This document shows, one piece after another, positions 32,081 through 44,560 of a stretch of DNA of 64,000 nt; positions within the stretch are counted from its first letter, which is position 1, and every line of letters starts with the position of its first letter. The notes below the pieces were generated by a model. That model was not told the origin of the DNA. It worked only from the letters and a program-made list of their open reading frames with translations, and searched no databases. Origin of the DNA: Cladorhizidae sp. MBARI D1340-BT2 (lineage: Eukaryota; Porifera; Demospongiae; Poecilosclerida; Cladorhizidae); NCBI GenBank assembly GCA_028752905.1, contig JAQNBH010000013.1, positions 28,516,739 through 28,580,738 on the forward strand, read 5' to 3'. Both the position numbers and the translations under genes were made by a program.

Positions 32081-33607
32081 AAGGCTGGTTCACAATATAA
32101 TAGTCTGGGAATCTGTTCTGTTGAATCCATTTCTGTTGTGTGCATTGCGTGATACATTCTATTGTGTCGCATGGTTCACAATATTGCATTCATCTTTTGA
32201 GTCCACTGTGTTTGAAGCTTGGACTATAATGGATAGCAGTACTAGAAGTGAATAATAGGGTTAGTCTTGGAAATATTAAATGTTGTAATAGCCAAGACAA
32301 CCAAGAAGACAGCATGGAAATATCGGCTTGGAGGGCATAATTCACTCCAGTTAGAGACTGGTCTATAAACTATAAAGAGCAATACCATCAGCATACATAA
32401 CTAGTTTAGACTTTTGTGACAGAGCTAAAGTGCAGAGCTTATTCGTGAGAATGATAAAAAAAAGTTCTAGAAATAGATCCTTGAGGAACCCCGGAGGTAA
32501 CTATTTTAGAAGATATGTATGTATTATACAGGTACTTGATAAAGATGAGACAAGAAGAGAATGATGAACCCTGTCAAAGGTCTAAGAAGACACTCCTCCT
32601 GATAGCAGATGGAAAAATCGAATGCAACTTTTCTATCCCATAAATGATCTCCACCCAATTTTTCTATCTTAATTTCAAACAGAGTGATTCCAGAAGAACC
32701 ATCCATATCTTTTCCCAATGATCGGAATTTGCATATTGATAAAACCTACAGTGGGTTAGGAAGCACATTGACTTTCTATACAGAGTTTTCAGTCATTCAG
32801 CATGTAGAATTAGGTCTCACCTCTACAAGGCTATTGTTCTTCTACTCTCAGAGTATTGTTGTGCAATCTGGGATCCTTCTGCTGCAACACTCTCAAGAAA
32901 CAGTTCTTTCTCTCCATTTTTTATTATCATTATTAGTTTACAGTCTCATTTACTTTTGTTTGTTCTCTTTATCACCCTGGCCATGGCCTTTAATTAGCAC
33001 TGAGTTGCACTAGCCTGCCCTAATGTCCTGTGCATTGAACCTCAGTACATTGTATATAAAAAATAATTTAAAAAATAGAAAATGGAAGATGTGGGTGTGA
33101 TCTATTTTCTCTGCCAACAGCAGGGTGAGTATCATAATCTGAAATGAGGCTTTCTGAAGCCGAATAGCATTTTAGCTATTCTAGATGAGTAGAGAGGTTT
33201 GCCCTTGATATCAATATACTGATACTTCCTCTATTGCTCTAGCATAGATAGATTGTAAATATGCAACCATGAAAGATAAATAGCTGCATCACTAGCTGAA
33301 TTAGTATTAGCAAGCTAGTGACACCGATGGCCACTTCTTTCTAGGCAGTTCTTTTGCCAGGTGTGCCAGAGGTTGGGCAAGTTCCTCACTGCTTCAACAA
33401 GCTTCTCTTCTTTAGATATCATTGAAAAAATGCAAAGTTCAACACGTAATATGCCCTAGGATTCTTATTGGTCCGACACAATGGATTGAACTTATACTCT
33501 TGAGTTTGATATCTATTCTGGTCCGTGTCCATTGCATTACCTGTTCACAATCGGAATGCCGCAACACATGGAGCAGATTGCCATGCACCATATTGTGAAC
33601 CAGCCTT
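32081..33607. mobile_element. DNA transposon-like element, TIR AAGGCTGGTTCACAATAT
   Basis: The left end AAGGCTGGTTCACAATAT (32081) and right end ATATTGTGAACCAGCCTT (33590-33607) are exact inverted copies. The interior carries an inserted LINE fragment. A 370-bp relative is at 35849-36218. It encodes no transposase and is non-autonomous. Confidence 0.75.
32350..32900. pseudogene. LINE reverse transcriptase fragment with internally inverted 5' part
   Basis: On the minus strand (from ~32690 down to 32350) RT motifs appear in order: FDRVHHSLLVSSL (motif A), VTSGVPQGSISRTFF (motif B), KSKLVMYADGIALY (motif C, YADD changed to YADG). On the plus strand 32780-32900 reads ACRIRSHLYKAIVLLLSEYC then CAIWDPSAATL, a segment normally ~100 residues after YADD. 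So the upstream part is inverted relative to the downstream part. Confidence 0.7.
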
Positions 33608-34892
33608 AATGCTTTGCATGCACAGTGGTGATAGCCTTAGTGAGGTCATGGATGGAAGGAAACTGTAGGTCAGTTGAGTACCATAGATACTGTAGATTTG
33701 CAGTAGTCTCGTTACAATGGCTGACTATTTCATCAGAAACCTTAAAACTGACAGTTAGTGAAGCATAGCAATTTGTTCCACATGGGAGTTCAATTGATTC
33801 GATTTGAGGTGGTTGAAAATAAAAATTGCGGGGATTATTTGCCTTCCTTTTAAGATTAGGGGGGACACATTTCCCCCCTCCCCCCTAAATCTATGCCTAT
33901 GGTGCTAGCATTCCCTATATTGGTTTAATCCCCTTTTTTTAAATGGCAGACGGCAAAAGATGTTAGCTTCAAAAAGACTCCCAGTATGCCCAACTGCCAA
34001 GTATGAAGACACTTTAAACTTGTCTTCAAAGATATGTGGAATGCACTAGTCCCTGTATCAGTTTGCCTAAAATGGCTGACTGGCAAAAACATCTAGTTCT
34101 TAACTGCCTAACTGGTTGGCTGCTATTAGTTCCAAAAGGACTCCCATCATGTTTTGATTCTTTCTCTAGGTAGTAAATTGGCAGAAGCATAGAAAGTGTG
34201 AAAACCCCCTTGAAATTGAAATTCCTCTTCAAGGTTCATCTATAATAAGGAGTGCTCTATATATAGGTTTGGCCCATATTTCAAAATGGCAGATGGCAAA
34301 GCATGCGTGTATGTATGCATGCATGTATGCACATACACACACAAACATACCCACACACAAGATAATATCTCAGCTATAACACACATTGGCAGATTCTTAG
34401 CTACTTAAATGGTGATTTCAACCAATTAGCTCCAAAGAGACTCGCAGCATACCTTGAATCCTTCACTAAGACAAATTTGACAGATCACAAACTATCAAAC
34501 TCTGTTTTCTCAATTGCATAATTAGCTTACAGTATGTTCATTTTATAAAACTTCAGTTCCAGAAGATCAAAATGTTTGCACGACTATTCAATTTGTGGAA
34601 TAGAGCAGTTGGTAAGGATCATCTGGAGAGTCACTTCACCGCCGAGCTAGCATAAATGCTATATTATAAGCAGAATGAATGCTTACATGTAAGTATACAA
34701 TTTGGTTTGGGGAATTCTCTCCCTGCTATCATTAACAAGTCCAATGGAAGCATAGCTGATCTTCTGTTATAACACCTGTGGTTTGTTTTGGTGGAGTTCT
34801 CCTGAGAAACTTTTTCCAAGTCTTTCAAGGAGGCTCTAGCTCACCCTCACGGGTACAGTCAACAATGACAGCAAGATATGGTTGTGCTGAGT
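33608..34892. repeat. Partial duplicate of unit 1 intron sequence
   Basis: GGCAAAAGATGTTAGCTTC and AAAAAGACTCCCAG.. at ~33950-34000 match ~29225-29260. The block is echoed again near 34065-34160 and 34270-34480. A (GTAT)n-like run lies at ~34308-34340. No exon was recognised. Confidence 0.65.
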
Positions 34893-35405
34893 TTTGTGTA
34901 GTGCACAACACAGTACACATAGGTGCAGTCAACAATATCAACAACACATAGCATGTGTGATTATATGTAGTGCACAACACAGTATACATAGGTGCAGTCA
35001 ACAATATCAACAACACATAGCATGTGTGGATATATGTAGTGCACAACACAGTATACATAGGTGCAGTCAACAATATCAACAACGCATAGCATGTGTGGAT
35101 ATATGTAGTGCACAACACAGTATACATAGGTGCAGTCAACAATATCAACAACACATATATAGCATGTGTGGATATATGTAGTGCACAACACAGTATACAT
35201 AGGTGCAGTCAACAATATCAACAACACATAGCATGTGTGGAATAATATGTAGTGCACAACACAGTATACATAGGTGCAGTCAACAATATCAACAACGCTT
35301 AGCATGTGTGGATATATGTAGTGCACAACACAGTATACATAGGTGCAGTCAACAATATCAACAACACATAGCATGTGTGGATATATGTAGTGCACAACAC
35401 AGTAA
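34893..35405 (+). repeat. 69-bp minisatellite, about 7-8 copies
   Basis: The unit contains GTAGTGCACAACACAGTATA, CATAGGTGCAGTCAACAATA and TCAACAACACATAGCATGTG. Spacing is 69 bp (GTAG at 34967 and 35036), a multiple of three, so long frames on both strands are repeat shadows. Confidence 0.95.
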
Positions 35406-35848
35406 ACAAGTTAGAAAGTTTCAAAACACCTGGAGACCAAGAAGCTCTGAGGTGGAATTTGAGGCATCCCGACTTTATGTAGTCTCCACCCACAACTCTA
35501 ACAGTCTCCACCCACAACTCTAACAGAAACAACAAAACAAACCAAAAAACCCCTTGAAACGAGATTATTCTTTAATGAGTGATTCATGAATAACATCATT
35601 AGTTGGATAACGTCCTTCTAATTGAAAAACTTGAGCATTATTGCAAATGCTAATTTATTCCGCATAGACTTTTTCGCTCCACTATAAACATTTCCTTCAA
35701 AACAAACAATTGTAAAGGTTTGTTGACCTGTTGAAAAGAAAAGAAGTGAGTGCACATGTTGATCACAACCAGTTACACCATTTAAAATTAAGTATACCAA
35801 TAAATTATTAGTAGTGCATAATGCAATGGGTGTGGTTTACTTGGCTAA

Positions 35849-36218
35849 AGGCCAGTTCACAATATGCCACTAGCAATGCGAAGTGACCGGAATGGAATGC
35901 ATCAATTTTGTGGTATTATGAACATGAAGTTGCGTCACATTGGTTCACTTGAGTAGACTCAATTTCTATTCTAGTTGTGCTTTATTTGTCTTTACGCCAA
36001 AAAAGTTTCTCCAAGGAAGGAAGGAAGGAATGTGGAAAGGTTGATAGAGGCTATATGGCTGTATCCAACAGGTCATTTAGAGATGAAGGGTCATTAATTA
36101 ATGGTGGGGTTTTGTAATTGGGGGTAAAAGTTCAATTTCAATAGATATGATGTGACCAGGCAGATATTGTGAACTGTTTGAAGCAATGCAAAGTGAAGTG
36201 ACATATTGTGAACCAGCC
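35849..36218. mobile_element. MITE related to 32081-33607
   Basis: The left end AGGCCAGTTCACAATATGCC and right end CATATTGTGAACCAGCCT are inverted copies of each other and match the larger element's ends. About 370 bp, no ORF. Confidence 0.75.
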
Positions 36219-36289
36219 TCGGGTCTTTTGATATGAGTCATTCTTCGTATACATATGCCCAGTAGACTACTTTATTGATTAAAAATACT

Positions 36290-38071
36290 CTGGTTGGACA
36301 GGGCGAGCAAGTAAAATTAAAGGGTTTTTTTAAAGGAAAATTCCTTCGTAAATGGTCTCTTACTGGCTTTTGCTACTGTTTCTGGAAGTTTTTCAGTGGA
36401 AAGCTGCACAGACACCTGTGCTTACCAGGGATCACTCTGAATTCCTTCGCTCTAGAGCAAGGAGGTGTTCCTGGATGGATTTCCTTGCTGTAAGTTTTGT
36501 TGTAGACATACACTGATGCAGTGCTGTGTAGCTTTTGTTAGCTCACATCAATGGAGCTGATTCTTATACCAAACTGCAGCTTGTTGTATTTCCAATATGA
36601 ATGGTTTGAAAAGTTTGATCTTTGGAGAGCTAAGAATATAATTATTACAATGAACCACAAATTTAGTTGGCGTTTCAGTTAAGACTACCTCATGGTATTA
36701 CACATCATATGGTAAGTTTAAGAATGTTGTGTGATGACTTCAACTGATGACATTACATACTATTTCTCTATATATCAGAATACTGATCCAATATTTGATA
36801 TTTTGGCAAACATGCTTTGGACTTCTTTGTCAAGAGCTTCTATAACAGAGCCGGTAGAGTGACCACCACACAACACTGGCTGGCCACCTTCGCTGGGTAT
36901 TTTCTAACAATGGCTACCCATTCCTCTTGATCTAGTTGACTTCAATTGGGGGGAGAGACAAGAAATAGGAAAATCAAAGAAAATAGATAAAATGTTCCCT
37001 TAGTCATCATCTCCTATGTGAGTAGTTGAGGTGAAAATATCAGATGTGTTTGTAAAAAATTTGTCAGTCTTGTTTTCAAGTCATGTAACTTTAAGACTTC
37101 AGCTTTTACGGTCAAAGATAAAGACAAAACTCTATGAACTCGTCATTTGTGAATGAATTACCTGCAGCTGTGAGAAAGTGCATATTGGTGAAACAAGGCA
37201 AGGAGGATAAAAATGTATGCAGGAAGGGAAACTGAAGTCTGCTCCCTCAGAGCATGCACAGAACCACCACCACCACCCAAACTTTTGGGAAGACACCTCA
37301 GTGAGTGATAGATCCAGAAAATGGAGGCAATTGCTTGTGAAGAAGTTGCTGCACATCCACCTTTCACCTGAGGATTAGCAACTTAATCTAGATATAGGAT
37401 GTACCAAATTGCCGGGTTTCAATTCTCAAGACTACGCATGTAAAACCACGCCCATCATCTGTCAGATACGTTACTTGCTTATTTACTCGAGCATCCAGAT
37501 GATGCATTTCGTGTGAACAACATTGCCATCGAGGTGCATTGTTTGTGTTTTTTAAATTTGCCATGATGAAGACTGATGATGCAATTGAAATGTTGGTTTA
37601 AAAAGTTGGTATCTATGCTGAGAGGTTGAGTTTGAGGTTGTTAAGGTTGAGTCAGCAATTTCCCGCTATTGGTAGCAGTGTGTATGGGACCAATCACTTG
37701 ACTACTCCCTCACAATGTTTACTACAAACTTTATGGTTTGTTGAAATAATTGAATATTTTTATACCTATAACTTCTTTTATTGTTCCTATTATTAGAATG
37801 GAAATACAATAAGCTGCAGTTTGGCATAAGACCCATTGAAGTACGAACAAAAGCCATGCAACGCTGCTGCTACATGTCTACAACAAAACGCAAAGCAATC
37901 CATCCAGAAATCAAGAGCGAAGGAATTCAGAGTGATTCCTGGTTAACATAGGTGCCTGTGTAGCTTTCCACTCTTCCAGAAACAGTAGCAAAAGCGAGTA
38001 AGAGACTGTTCACAAAGGCAGTTGCGATTGTCAGCCATTAAAAAAATTTACTCGCTCGCCCTGTCTAACCA
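36290..38071. mobile_element. Element with ~300-bp inverted terminal arms
   Basis: The left arm 36290-36594 starts CTGGTTGGACAGGGCGAG. The right arm 37799-38071 ends CTCGCCCTGTCTAACCAG. They align in inverse orientation along almost their full length, with moderate divergence and indels. The 1.2 kb interior has no recognisable transposase. A transcript through it could form a long duplex. Confidence 0.75.
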
Positions 38072-38446
38072 GAAATAAAAAGCAGCACAATAGGCTGCGT
38101 AGTTCAATAAATTTTTCAATTTCATATAATCCCCCCCCCTCCCCCAGATGATGTCTGCATTTGTACCATGGTGCTTATAAGATTATGTTGAGGCCTCACT
38201 TTTTCGACACGTGTTGATAACCCTCGTAGCTACACCACTTAGCTATCACAATATTGGAGTTATCTCGTCTTTTATTTTTGTATTGTATTCAGCACTTCAA
38301 CACACAAGAAGTTCAAAGTCAATATAACTTTATGTTGCTGAGAAGGATTTCCTAAATAAAGTGTCCAATATGAAGGACCTTGTTCACATGCCATTGACCC
38401 AATATTTGTGCACATAACTTATTATCATTTTAGAAAATACATCACA

Positions 38447-39738
38447 TTTTTGGTACTGCGATCATTTAGTTCAGATTACAGCCAAATTATCAAACATTTT
38501 GGTAAATGCTAAAGGTCTAAACCTTGTTTCACCATCAATCCTTGTGTCATGTGTGCTGCATGTGTGCAACACCAAGGCAACACAATCAGTGATGATTCTG
38601 TTCAGAACCCAGTTGAGAGGTAGAGAGAGGACCTGTTTCAACTTCAGACACAATAATATATTTTTCAATAGCTGAATAACTGAAGCATGGTAGTGGTGTC
38701 GATGAGCATATCAGTTATAGAGTGACCACTATTTTGTGTCCAATAACTGATCTAGTTAACCCTCTCACTGATAGATTTAACAACAACCTGTGTAAAAATA
38801 TATACCTTGCTATCTCAGCAATAGTTTGGAAAAGTCCCTAGCAACCATACCGTATGTGACAGTATTTGCATTGATGAACATTGCGGTTTGTATTTGTTGC
38901 CATAGAAATGAACCACAAAACCACAATGAGATGAGCTTTATTTGAACCTGCTGCTGGTAGCCAGTGAAAATAGCAAGCTACCAATGCTTGGATTAGTGGG
39001 CCACCACAACAATAGGAGGGCTAGTAACCGTAGGAAGTGTAACTGAAGCTGATGAGATCTGTCAACTGCCCAATCCATCGCTTTATGCATCAAACCTAAA
39101 GATTTTTAAAAAAATGCTCAGCTAGTACTTTTCTCCTATGAACAAGGAAGCTGAAACAGTCTTTGCAGTTCATGTCTGCTTACTAACCGCATAGCCAACT
39201 ATAGCTAAACTCATACCAATGCCTTCTTCATCTCTGGTAATCTCATCTTCATCCAAATCGTCAACTCAAGTGAGAATGCCTGGCTCGATCAAAGGTAAAA
39301 TCAGGCGCAACTACTCCACCCAATGATAGCAAAGCTTCAGGGTCAACACTGGTCTGGCCAAGGTAAGAGGAGATTCCATCGCCTTCTTATCGCTGCTTTC
39401 ACTCTCAGAGAGTCCCAAATCATCAGCTAGCACCTGAGAAAACACATCCTCCAAGGTTAGTCAACTGAGACATCTTCACCACCTTGAAACCACTGTTTGA
39501 TTTGTAAAGAGTCTGCATGTTTCAATATTTCCTCTAATGTCTAGGGCCTTCACATTTGATAGGCATGTAATAGACATCAATAGAATATCATAGAACCTTA
39601 CGATCAATTATTTTGGATAGCTTTTGGCATATATATATATACATTTACGCCATTGAGTGGGCTGAACAAGAAATTGCATTCGTTTTGTAGACAATGTCTG
39701 TCTACTAATGTTTACACATATTTCCTACTCCTCTGCAG
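38447..39738. repeat. Duplicated unit 3, upstream block
   Basis: TTGGTACTGCGATCATTTAG, CTTGTGTCATGTGTGCTGC, GCTGAATAACTGAAGCATGG and AGTGACCACTATTTTGTGTC match units 1 and 2. The rest up to microexon 3 holds no recognised gene. Confidence 0.7.
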
Positions 39739-39762
39739 CACCCACTACTGCTCCTCCTCAAG
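39739..39762 (+). CDS. Candidate 24-nt microexon 3
   Basis: CTCTGCAG precedes and GTGAGCCT follows. In phase 1 it encodes xPTTAPPQx. It is the third copy of the Thr/Pro microexon, again exactly 24 nt and open, with the upstream intron block GTCTGTCTACTAATGTTTAC matching unit 2. Confidence 0.4.
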
Positions 39763-41080
39763 GTGAGCCTACTATTATGTAGCCTGTTAATTGCTGAGTT
39801 CTGTATTTGTCTGTAATATGTCTCCATCAGGGAGTGTGTTAGCATTTCTTTTGAAACACTTAAAAAAATTATGGGTGGCAATAGATATTAATTTCAAGAA
39901 GGTCAGTAATGCATCAAACCAAAAATCTGTAGAAAAGATGAAAAAAATTGAATTCATCTTCAAGGACCTATCTATCTCATAATTTGAGTTCAATAGGTCC
40001 ATTATTAATACTTTTAGTACCGCAGGACTCCAACTCTTGCAATGCATGTCTATGACTAAACTCTTTCTCAAATGCAGAATGAACATTGGTAAGTGTCAGC
40101 CAGTTGGTTCATCGTGTAGTGTTACTCAATGATGCGATGTGGCTAGCTCACATGCTATGCATTAGAGTTTGTTTGACTGAGAAGTCTGTTGATTGAAAGA
40201 GAATGAAATTGATCCTCTACCCCCCAAAAATGGTTACCAAATCTAAAGGGCGCTGCATTTGATCCTGTATGGGTGAAGTCAACAATACCCAACAGGATAT
40301 GGCATGTGTTGATTTTTTTGGTTCATGTTCTACATGGATACAGTCAAAAGCAACAGGATATGACCTGTAAAATGTTTGTGCTATATAGACCCAGAAGTTC
40401 TGAATTGGACGTTGTAGAATCCTTACTTGATGTAGTCTGCCACTGCTCAACTATATAATACTCAGCAAACACAAAGCAAACACAAAATAAAATAAAAAAT
40501 AAAAAATGAAACTTGGAACCAAGAACACAATATTAAAAAAATCTCTCTGTTATAACAGAAAAGAAACAAGATTGTAAACATACGGATCTCATGGCCCTAT
40601 ACCATTTGACAATCATGGGCACCAATTATTATCCTCAATAAGACTGTGTCCTCATTTAGATTGCACCCTTTATTAGACAGTGCACCATGTAATAGTGTGC
40701 ATTATCCATTCGAAAGCAACATGCCTACTTATAATTGCATTGCCATGCACATGCTCTTATAAAGTAAACACGAGTATATACAATATCATGAAATGTAGTC
40801 ATAAATACACAGTTAATTAAAAACAAAATGAAATAGAAGAATTTACAAAATGTTTAACACAAACATTTTATTATGACCCTTTTCTATAATGAACTCAAAG
40901 TATTGTTATTGGTACTCAATTGTATTACTAAGGATCTCCTGAAAATGTTTGTGGTCTACACTGGTAGCTGGTAAATTCTTGTTTCATTTCTTTTTTGACC
41001 AGTCGATCCAATATTTTTGTCATTTTTTCATGTATATATAAGTTACTACCAGAACCAAATGTTATTATTTACCACTGCTA
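39763..41080. other. No gene recognised
   Basis: It contains a diverged relative of the 69-bp repeat flank near 40265-40420 (GTCAACAATACCCAACAGG) and AT-rich sequence. A short AG..GT interval near 40078 (AATGAACATTG) would introduce a stop in phase 1 and is not called. Confidence 0.45.
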
Positions 41081-41330
41081 AGTGGAACCTCCGTTAATGG
41101 ACACTCCCAATAGTGGACACCTACCTTATAATAGACAGAGACAGATGCACTGATGGATAGTTCCCATAGGAATAGTGCTTTAGAAAGCCCCCGAATAGCG
41201 GACAACTTCCCAATTCCGAACAACGGACAGTACCCAGGCACCAAATAAACTTTCAAATATGAAACAACCCCTCTCCAACGGACATCGGGCATGGTAGTGG
41301 GTGTGGCCAGATGCATTGATCTTGTCCCTT
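41081..41330 (+). mobile_element. pogo/Tigger 5'-terminal region
   Basis: AGTGGAACCTCCGTTAATGG and repeated (A/T)(A/T)(T/C)GGACA(C/G) blocks to ~41290 are typical of Tigger terminal sequence. It may be the left end of the Tigger element whose transposase remnant starts at 42178, with two later insertions between. Confidence 0.5.
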
Positions 41331-41426
41331 GTGACCATCACACCCCAGCAGAGTACAAAAAATTAAAAATAATATGTGGTGGATAGCTAGCTACCGATAA
41401 CAGGCTCACGTAAGCCTTAGCGTCCC

Positions 41427-41541
41427 AATTCCTGATGAAGGCTAGAGCATCTAGTCAAAACGTCGAGTGAATACAATTTGAAGTTAATTATCGAGAAGGT
41501 GATTTTAATATTATTATGTCAACTGAGAGTTCATTGAGAAT
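41427..41541 (+). repeat. Hammerhead-like repeat family copy
   Basis: AATTC precedes CTGATGA; then GGCTAGAGCATCTAGTC, AAAACGTC (GAAA changed to AAAA) and GAGTG. The downstream GAGAAGGTGATTTTAATATT and ACTGAGAGTTCATTGAGA match 7752-7872. Four base pairs of a helix I (ATTC/GAGT, one G-T) can form. Confidence 0.65.
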
Positions 41542-41715
41542 AATAATAGTATTTAGTTATTATTAATAATAATAATGACAGTAAAATGAGGAAAGAATTA
41601 TAAAAAAAAAATTATTGGCTTGGTCAAAACAGCATGATACTAAGCTATGTAGCAGATAGGCCTAGCTACAGAAGTCCATTTACATGTAGAGACTGATTTT
41701 TTCTGTCACTCGATA

Positions 41716-42060
41716 TCAGTGTAAGTCTTGGGTCACATAAAAACGGTATGTACAAGGGATCTCCAAATCATATCCAGCTCCTATGTTGATTCTGTCACCG
41801 GTCACCTCAGCAAAGCCTTTATTAAAGCTCCTTCTCAGAAACTGAGAGATGACCGAGGCAATATTGTAGGTAATGTGACCAACAACAATACCCTCTCTCA
41901 TCACTGCAACAGCTTAGTCACAACTGTTAGTTGGCTCCCTTCTGAGAAGCAATACTTCTCCAATGAAAGGAGTCCATACTTCTTTATAGACATGATTGCC
42001 TCTGATGTGTACGAGTGTACTTCTGCTACACTCAAGTCATTGCCTTCTGGCTGAGAGGCC
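41716..42060 (-). pseudogene. HIRAN-like domain fragment
   Basis: Minus-strand frames read NSCD*AVAVMREGIVVGHI, TYNIASVISQFLRRSFNKGF, AEVTGDRINIGAGYDLEIPC and TYRFY, with an upstream YGLLSLEKYCFSEGSQL segment in another frame. The pattern (AVAV..VGH.P.....F..F......AEVTG......GLE.PC.Y.F) is a HIRAN-like domain found in repeat-family proteins of invertebrates. In-frame stops break it. Confidence 0.55.
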
Positions 42061-42177
42061 ATCTAGCTAGAGAATCTAGTCATCTCATGTGACAGTTCTT
42101 TGAGTCGGACATCTTGAGTGAGGCTAATCTATAGGCTGCTGAAGTCTGGTAATGGCATTTTCTTAAAAAAAGGATTC

Positions 42178-43497
42178 ATCTCTCCTTGAAGAAGAAGGTG
42201 GATGTGATCAATGAAGCAAAGAAGCATCCTGGAATTACTGTGCGCACCCTTGTAGAAAAGTTTAGTTGTGGTAAGACACAAATTTCAGATATACTGAGGA
42301 GCTGTGAGAGTATCTTAGCCATGTATGAATCTGATGCGTCAACTAGTAAAAAAAAACTCTCCAGTTTCAGAGTATTCTGATGTGAATGCATTGTACCAAT
42401 GGTATGTGATGGCCTGTTCCAAGAACATTTACCCATGTGGACCTCAACTTGCTGAGAAGGCCAGAGAAATTGCTGTAGTTTTAGGCAGGCAGAATTCAAG
42501 GGAACCAATGGTTGGCTAACAAAGTGGAAGAAGTGGTGCAATATAAGAAGTGGTTGTAAGTGGTGAATCTTGTGATGTACAAGGGGAGACATCATGTCCT
42601 GGAAGGAGAGGCTGCCTGAGATTGTGAAAGATATAAAAAGAAAGACATTTATAATCTAGATGAGACTGGATTCTTTTGGAAGGCACTACCTGATCGTGGG
42701 TTTGGACAGAAAGGAAAGCAATGCTGGGTTGGGAAAAAGAGTAAGCAGAGATTCACAGTAACCTTCATAGTGAGTCAGCTGGTGAAAAGGAAACTCCCAT
42801 TGTCATCTGGAAATACGAAAAACCTAGGTGTATCTGAGGTTTGATACATATGGTCTTCCAGTTAAGTATTACCACCAGAAAAAGGCATGGATGATGGGAG
42901 AAATGCAAAATTACAGCCATTAGATTTAGGGATTATCCAGAATTTCTAATGTCATTACCGTCTGCTATTTCTTCATTATGTTTTAGCGAAGATTGATGCA
43001 TGCAGATTGATGCATGCAGCTGTGCAACAGAAGTAGTCAAATGTATAAATGTCCTCACAGAAATTTGATGGGTAGCTCTAGCATGGAAAGAAGTAAAGAT
43101 GGAAACTATAATGAAGTGTTTTCGAAGTGGAGGTATTCTCAACACTGATTTATCCCTGAGCAGCTTAAATGAAGAGGATGACCCTTTTTATGATCTCGAT
43201 ACAGCCCATGAAATACTAACATTGGTTTATAAGACAATGGGTAGTACTGACAGTTGTTCAGCTGAGGAGTATATGAATGGAGACAATGGCCTCCCTGATT
43301 GTGCTGACATTGATGATGAAACATGGGCAGAAAACTTCTTTTCGAAAGTTTTAGTTGAACCAGAAGATATTGACGAAAATCAATCTGATGAAGATTTACA
43401 GACACCTACCCCAAAAATAAAAATAAAGAGCAATAAAGAAGCACTTGAGTCACTGGAAGGTGTTAAAGATTTTCTAGAGAGCCGTGGGATGCCTTGA
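42178..43497 (+). pseudogene. Tigger/pogo transposase, internally deleted
   Basis: The N-terminus (LSLKKKVDVINEAKKHPGIT, SCGKTQISDILR) is the CENP-B/Psq-type HTH. The second DNA-binding part follows (YQWYVMACSKNIYPCGPQLA, EKAREIAV). The first catalytic Asp region is seen near 42655 (IYNLDETGFFWKALPDRGFG). Around 42890 the sequence jumps to the segment before TEVV..INVLTEI, losing the second catalytic region. The C-terminal frame 43099-43497 stays open (METIMKCFRSGGILNTDLSL.. to SLEGVKDFLESRGMP). Several shifts. It cannot be an active transposase. Confidence 0.85.
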
Positions 43498-43679
43498 AAG
43501 CTACTTGTGCAAGTTCATTAGTTGACAAAGTTGCTTCTAGTCTGTGTGACACAAACTACCACACATGAATACAAAATAAACTGAGAATGTACAATGTTTT
43601 ATATGGTGTCTGCTACAAAACTGAGATAATGATAATGTTTATGCTGGTGTCTGCATGACCTACAAAACTTAATGTTTAT

Positions 43680-43860
43680 GCTAGAACATGTGCTATACTA
43701 TAAGACTGTTGCACTATCTAGCTAGAACATGTGCTGTACTATAAGAATATTGCACTATCTAGTTATAATATGTGCTGTACTATAAGACTGTTGCTAGAAT
43801 ATGTACTGTTACTATAAGACTGTTGCACTATCTAGCTAGAACATGTGCTATACTAAAAGT
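43680..43860 (+). repeat. Degenerate ~50-bp tandem repeat
   Basis: CTAGAACATGTGCTRTACTA and TAAGACTGTTGCACTATCTA alternate about four times with indels. Confidence 0.85.
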
Positions 43861-43938
43861 TAACACATAATTGCTCAGTTTCTTCTCTGGTGTTTGGTTG
43901 GTCCAGGGTATATAACTGATCTTCAAAAGGTTGACTAG

Positions 43939-44165
<227 letters not shown>

Positions 44166-44289
44166 ATTTTAAATATCGATAAACAACTAAGGTTTGGTAT
44201 GTGCTGGTGTACGACAAGAAAATCTAAATGTCAGGTGCTTCTTGTTTGATTTCTGGATTTCTCCTGTGAACTCATCTTCTAGCAAGTGG

Positions 44290-44560
44290 CTGCTAACAAA
44301 ACAAGAAGAAGATATGCTATGTGTGGTTCTCAATTTAAAAAAGTGTTTATAAGGGGACATTAATGCTGGACTCAGAGGCTTAGAGTTGGACTTTGCAAAA
44401 TGTGGATGACTGACTGCTCAACCTATAGAAACAACAACAAACAAACAAGAACAAGAAAAAGAACAAAAATGTAACAGCTATAAACATTGGATTTATGAGA
44501 AAGAAAACAAGACTGTACCAATAAGTTTGACGATTCTTTACCATTTAAAATTATGTCTCG
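44290..44560. repeat. Dispersed repeat shared with 3360-3570
   Basis: Diverged second copy, same orientation; the best-matching part is ~44375-44460 (TTAGAGTTGGACTTTGCA then CTGACTGCTCA). Confidence 0.5.

Noticed and set aside
34825..35523. Repeat-protein ORFs with 23-residue periodicity
   Set aside because: A 69-bp minisatellite is a multiple of three, so both strands stay open by arithmetic; no start context, splice sites or composition support a gene.
40078..40093. 11-nt AG..GT interval as a fourth microexon
   Set aside because: In the phase used by the other three it introduces TGA, and it lacks their sequence similarity.
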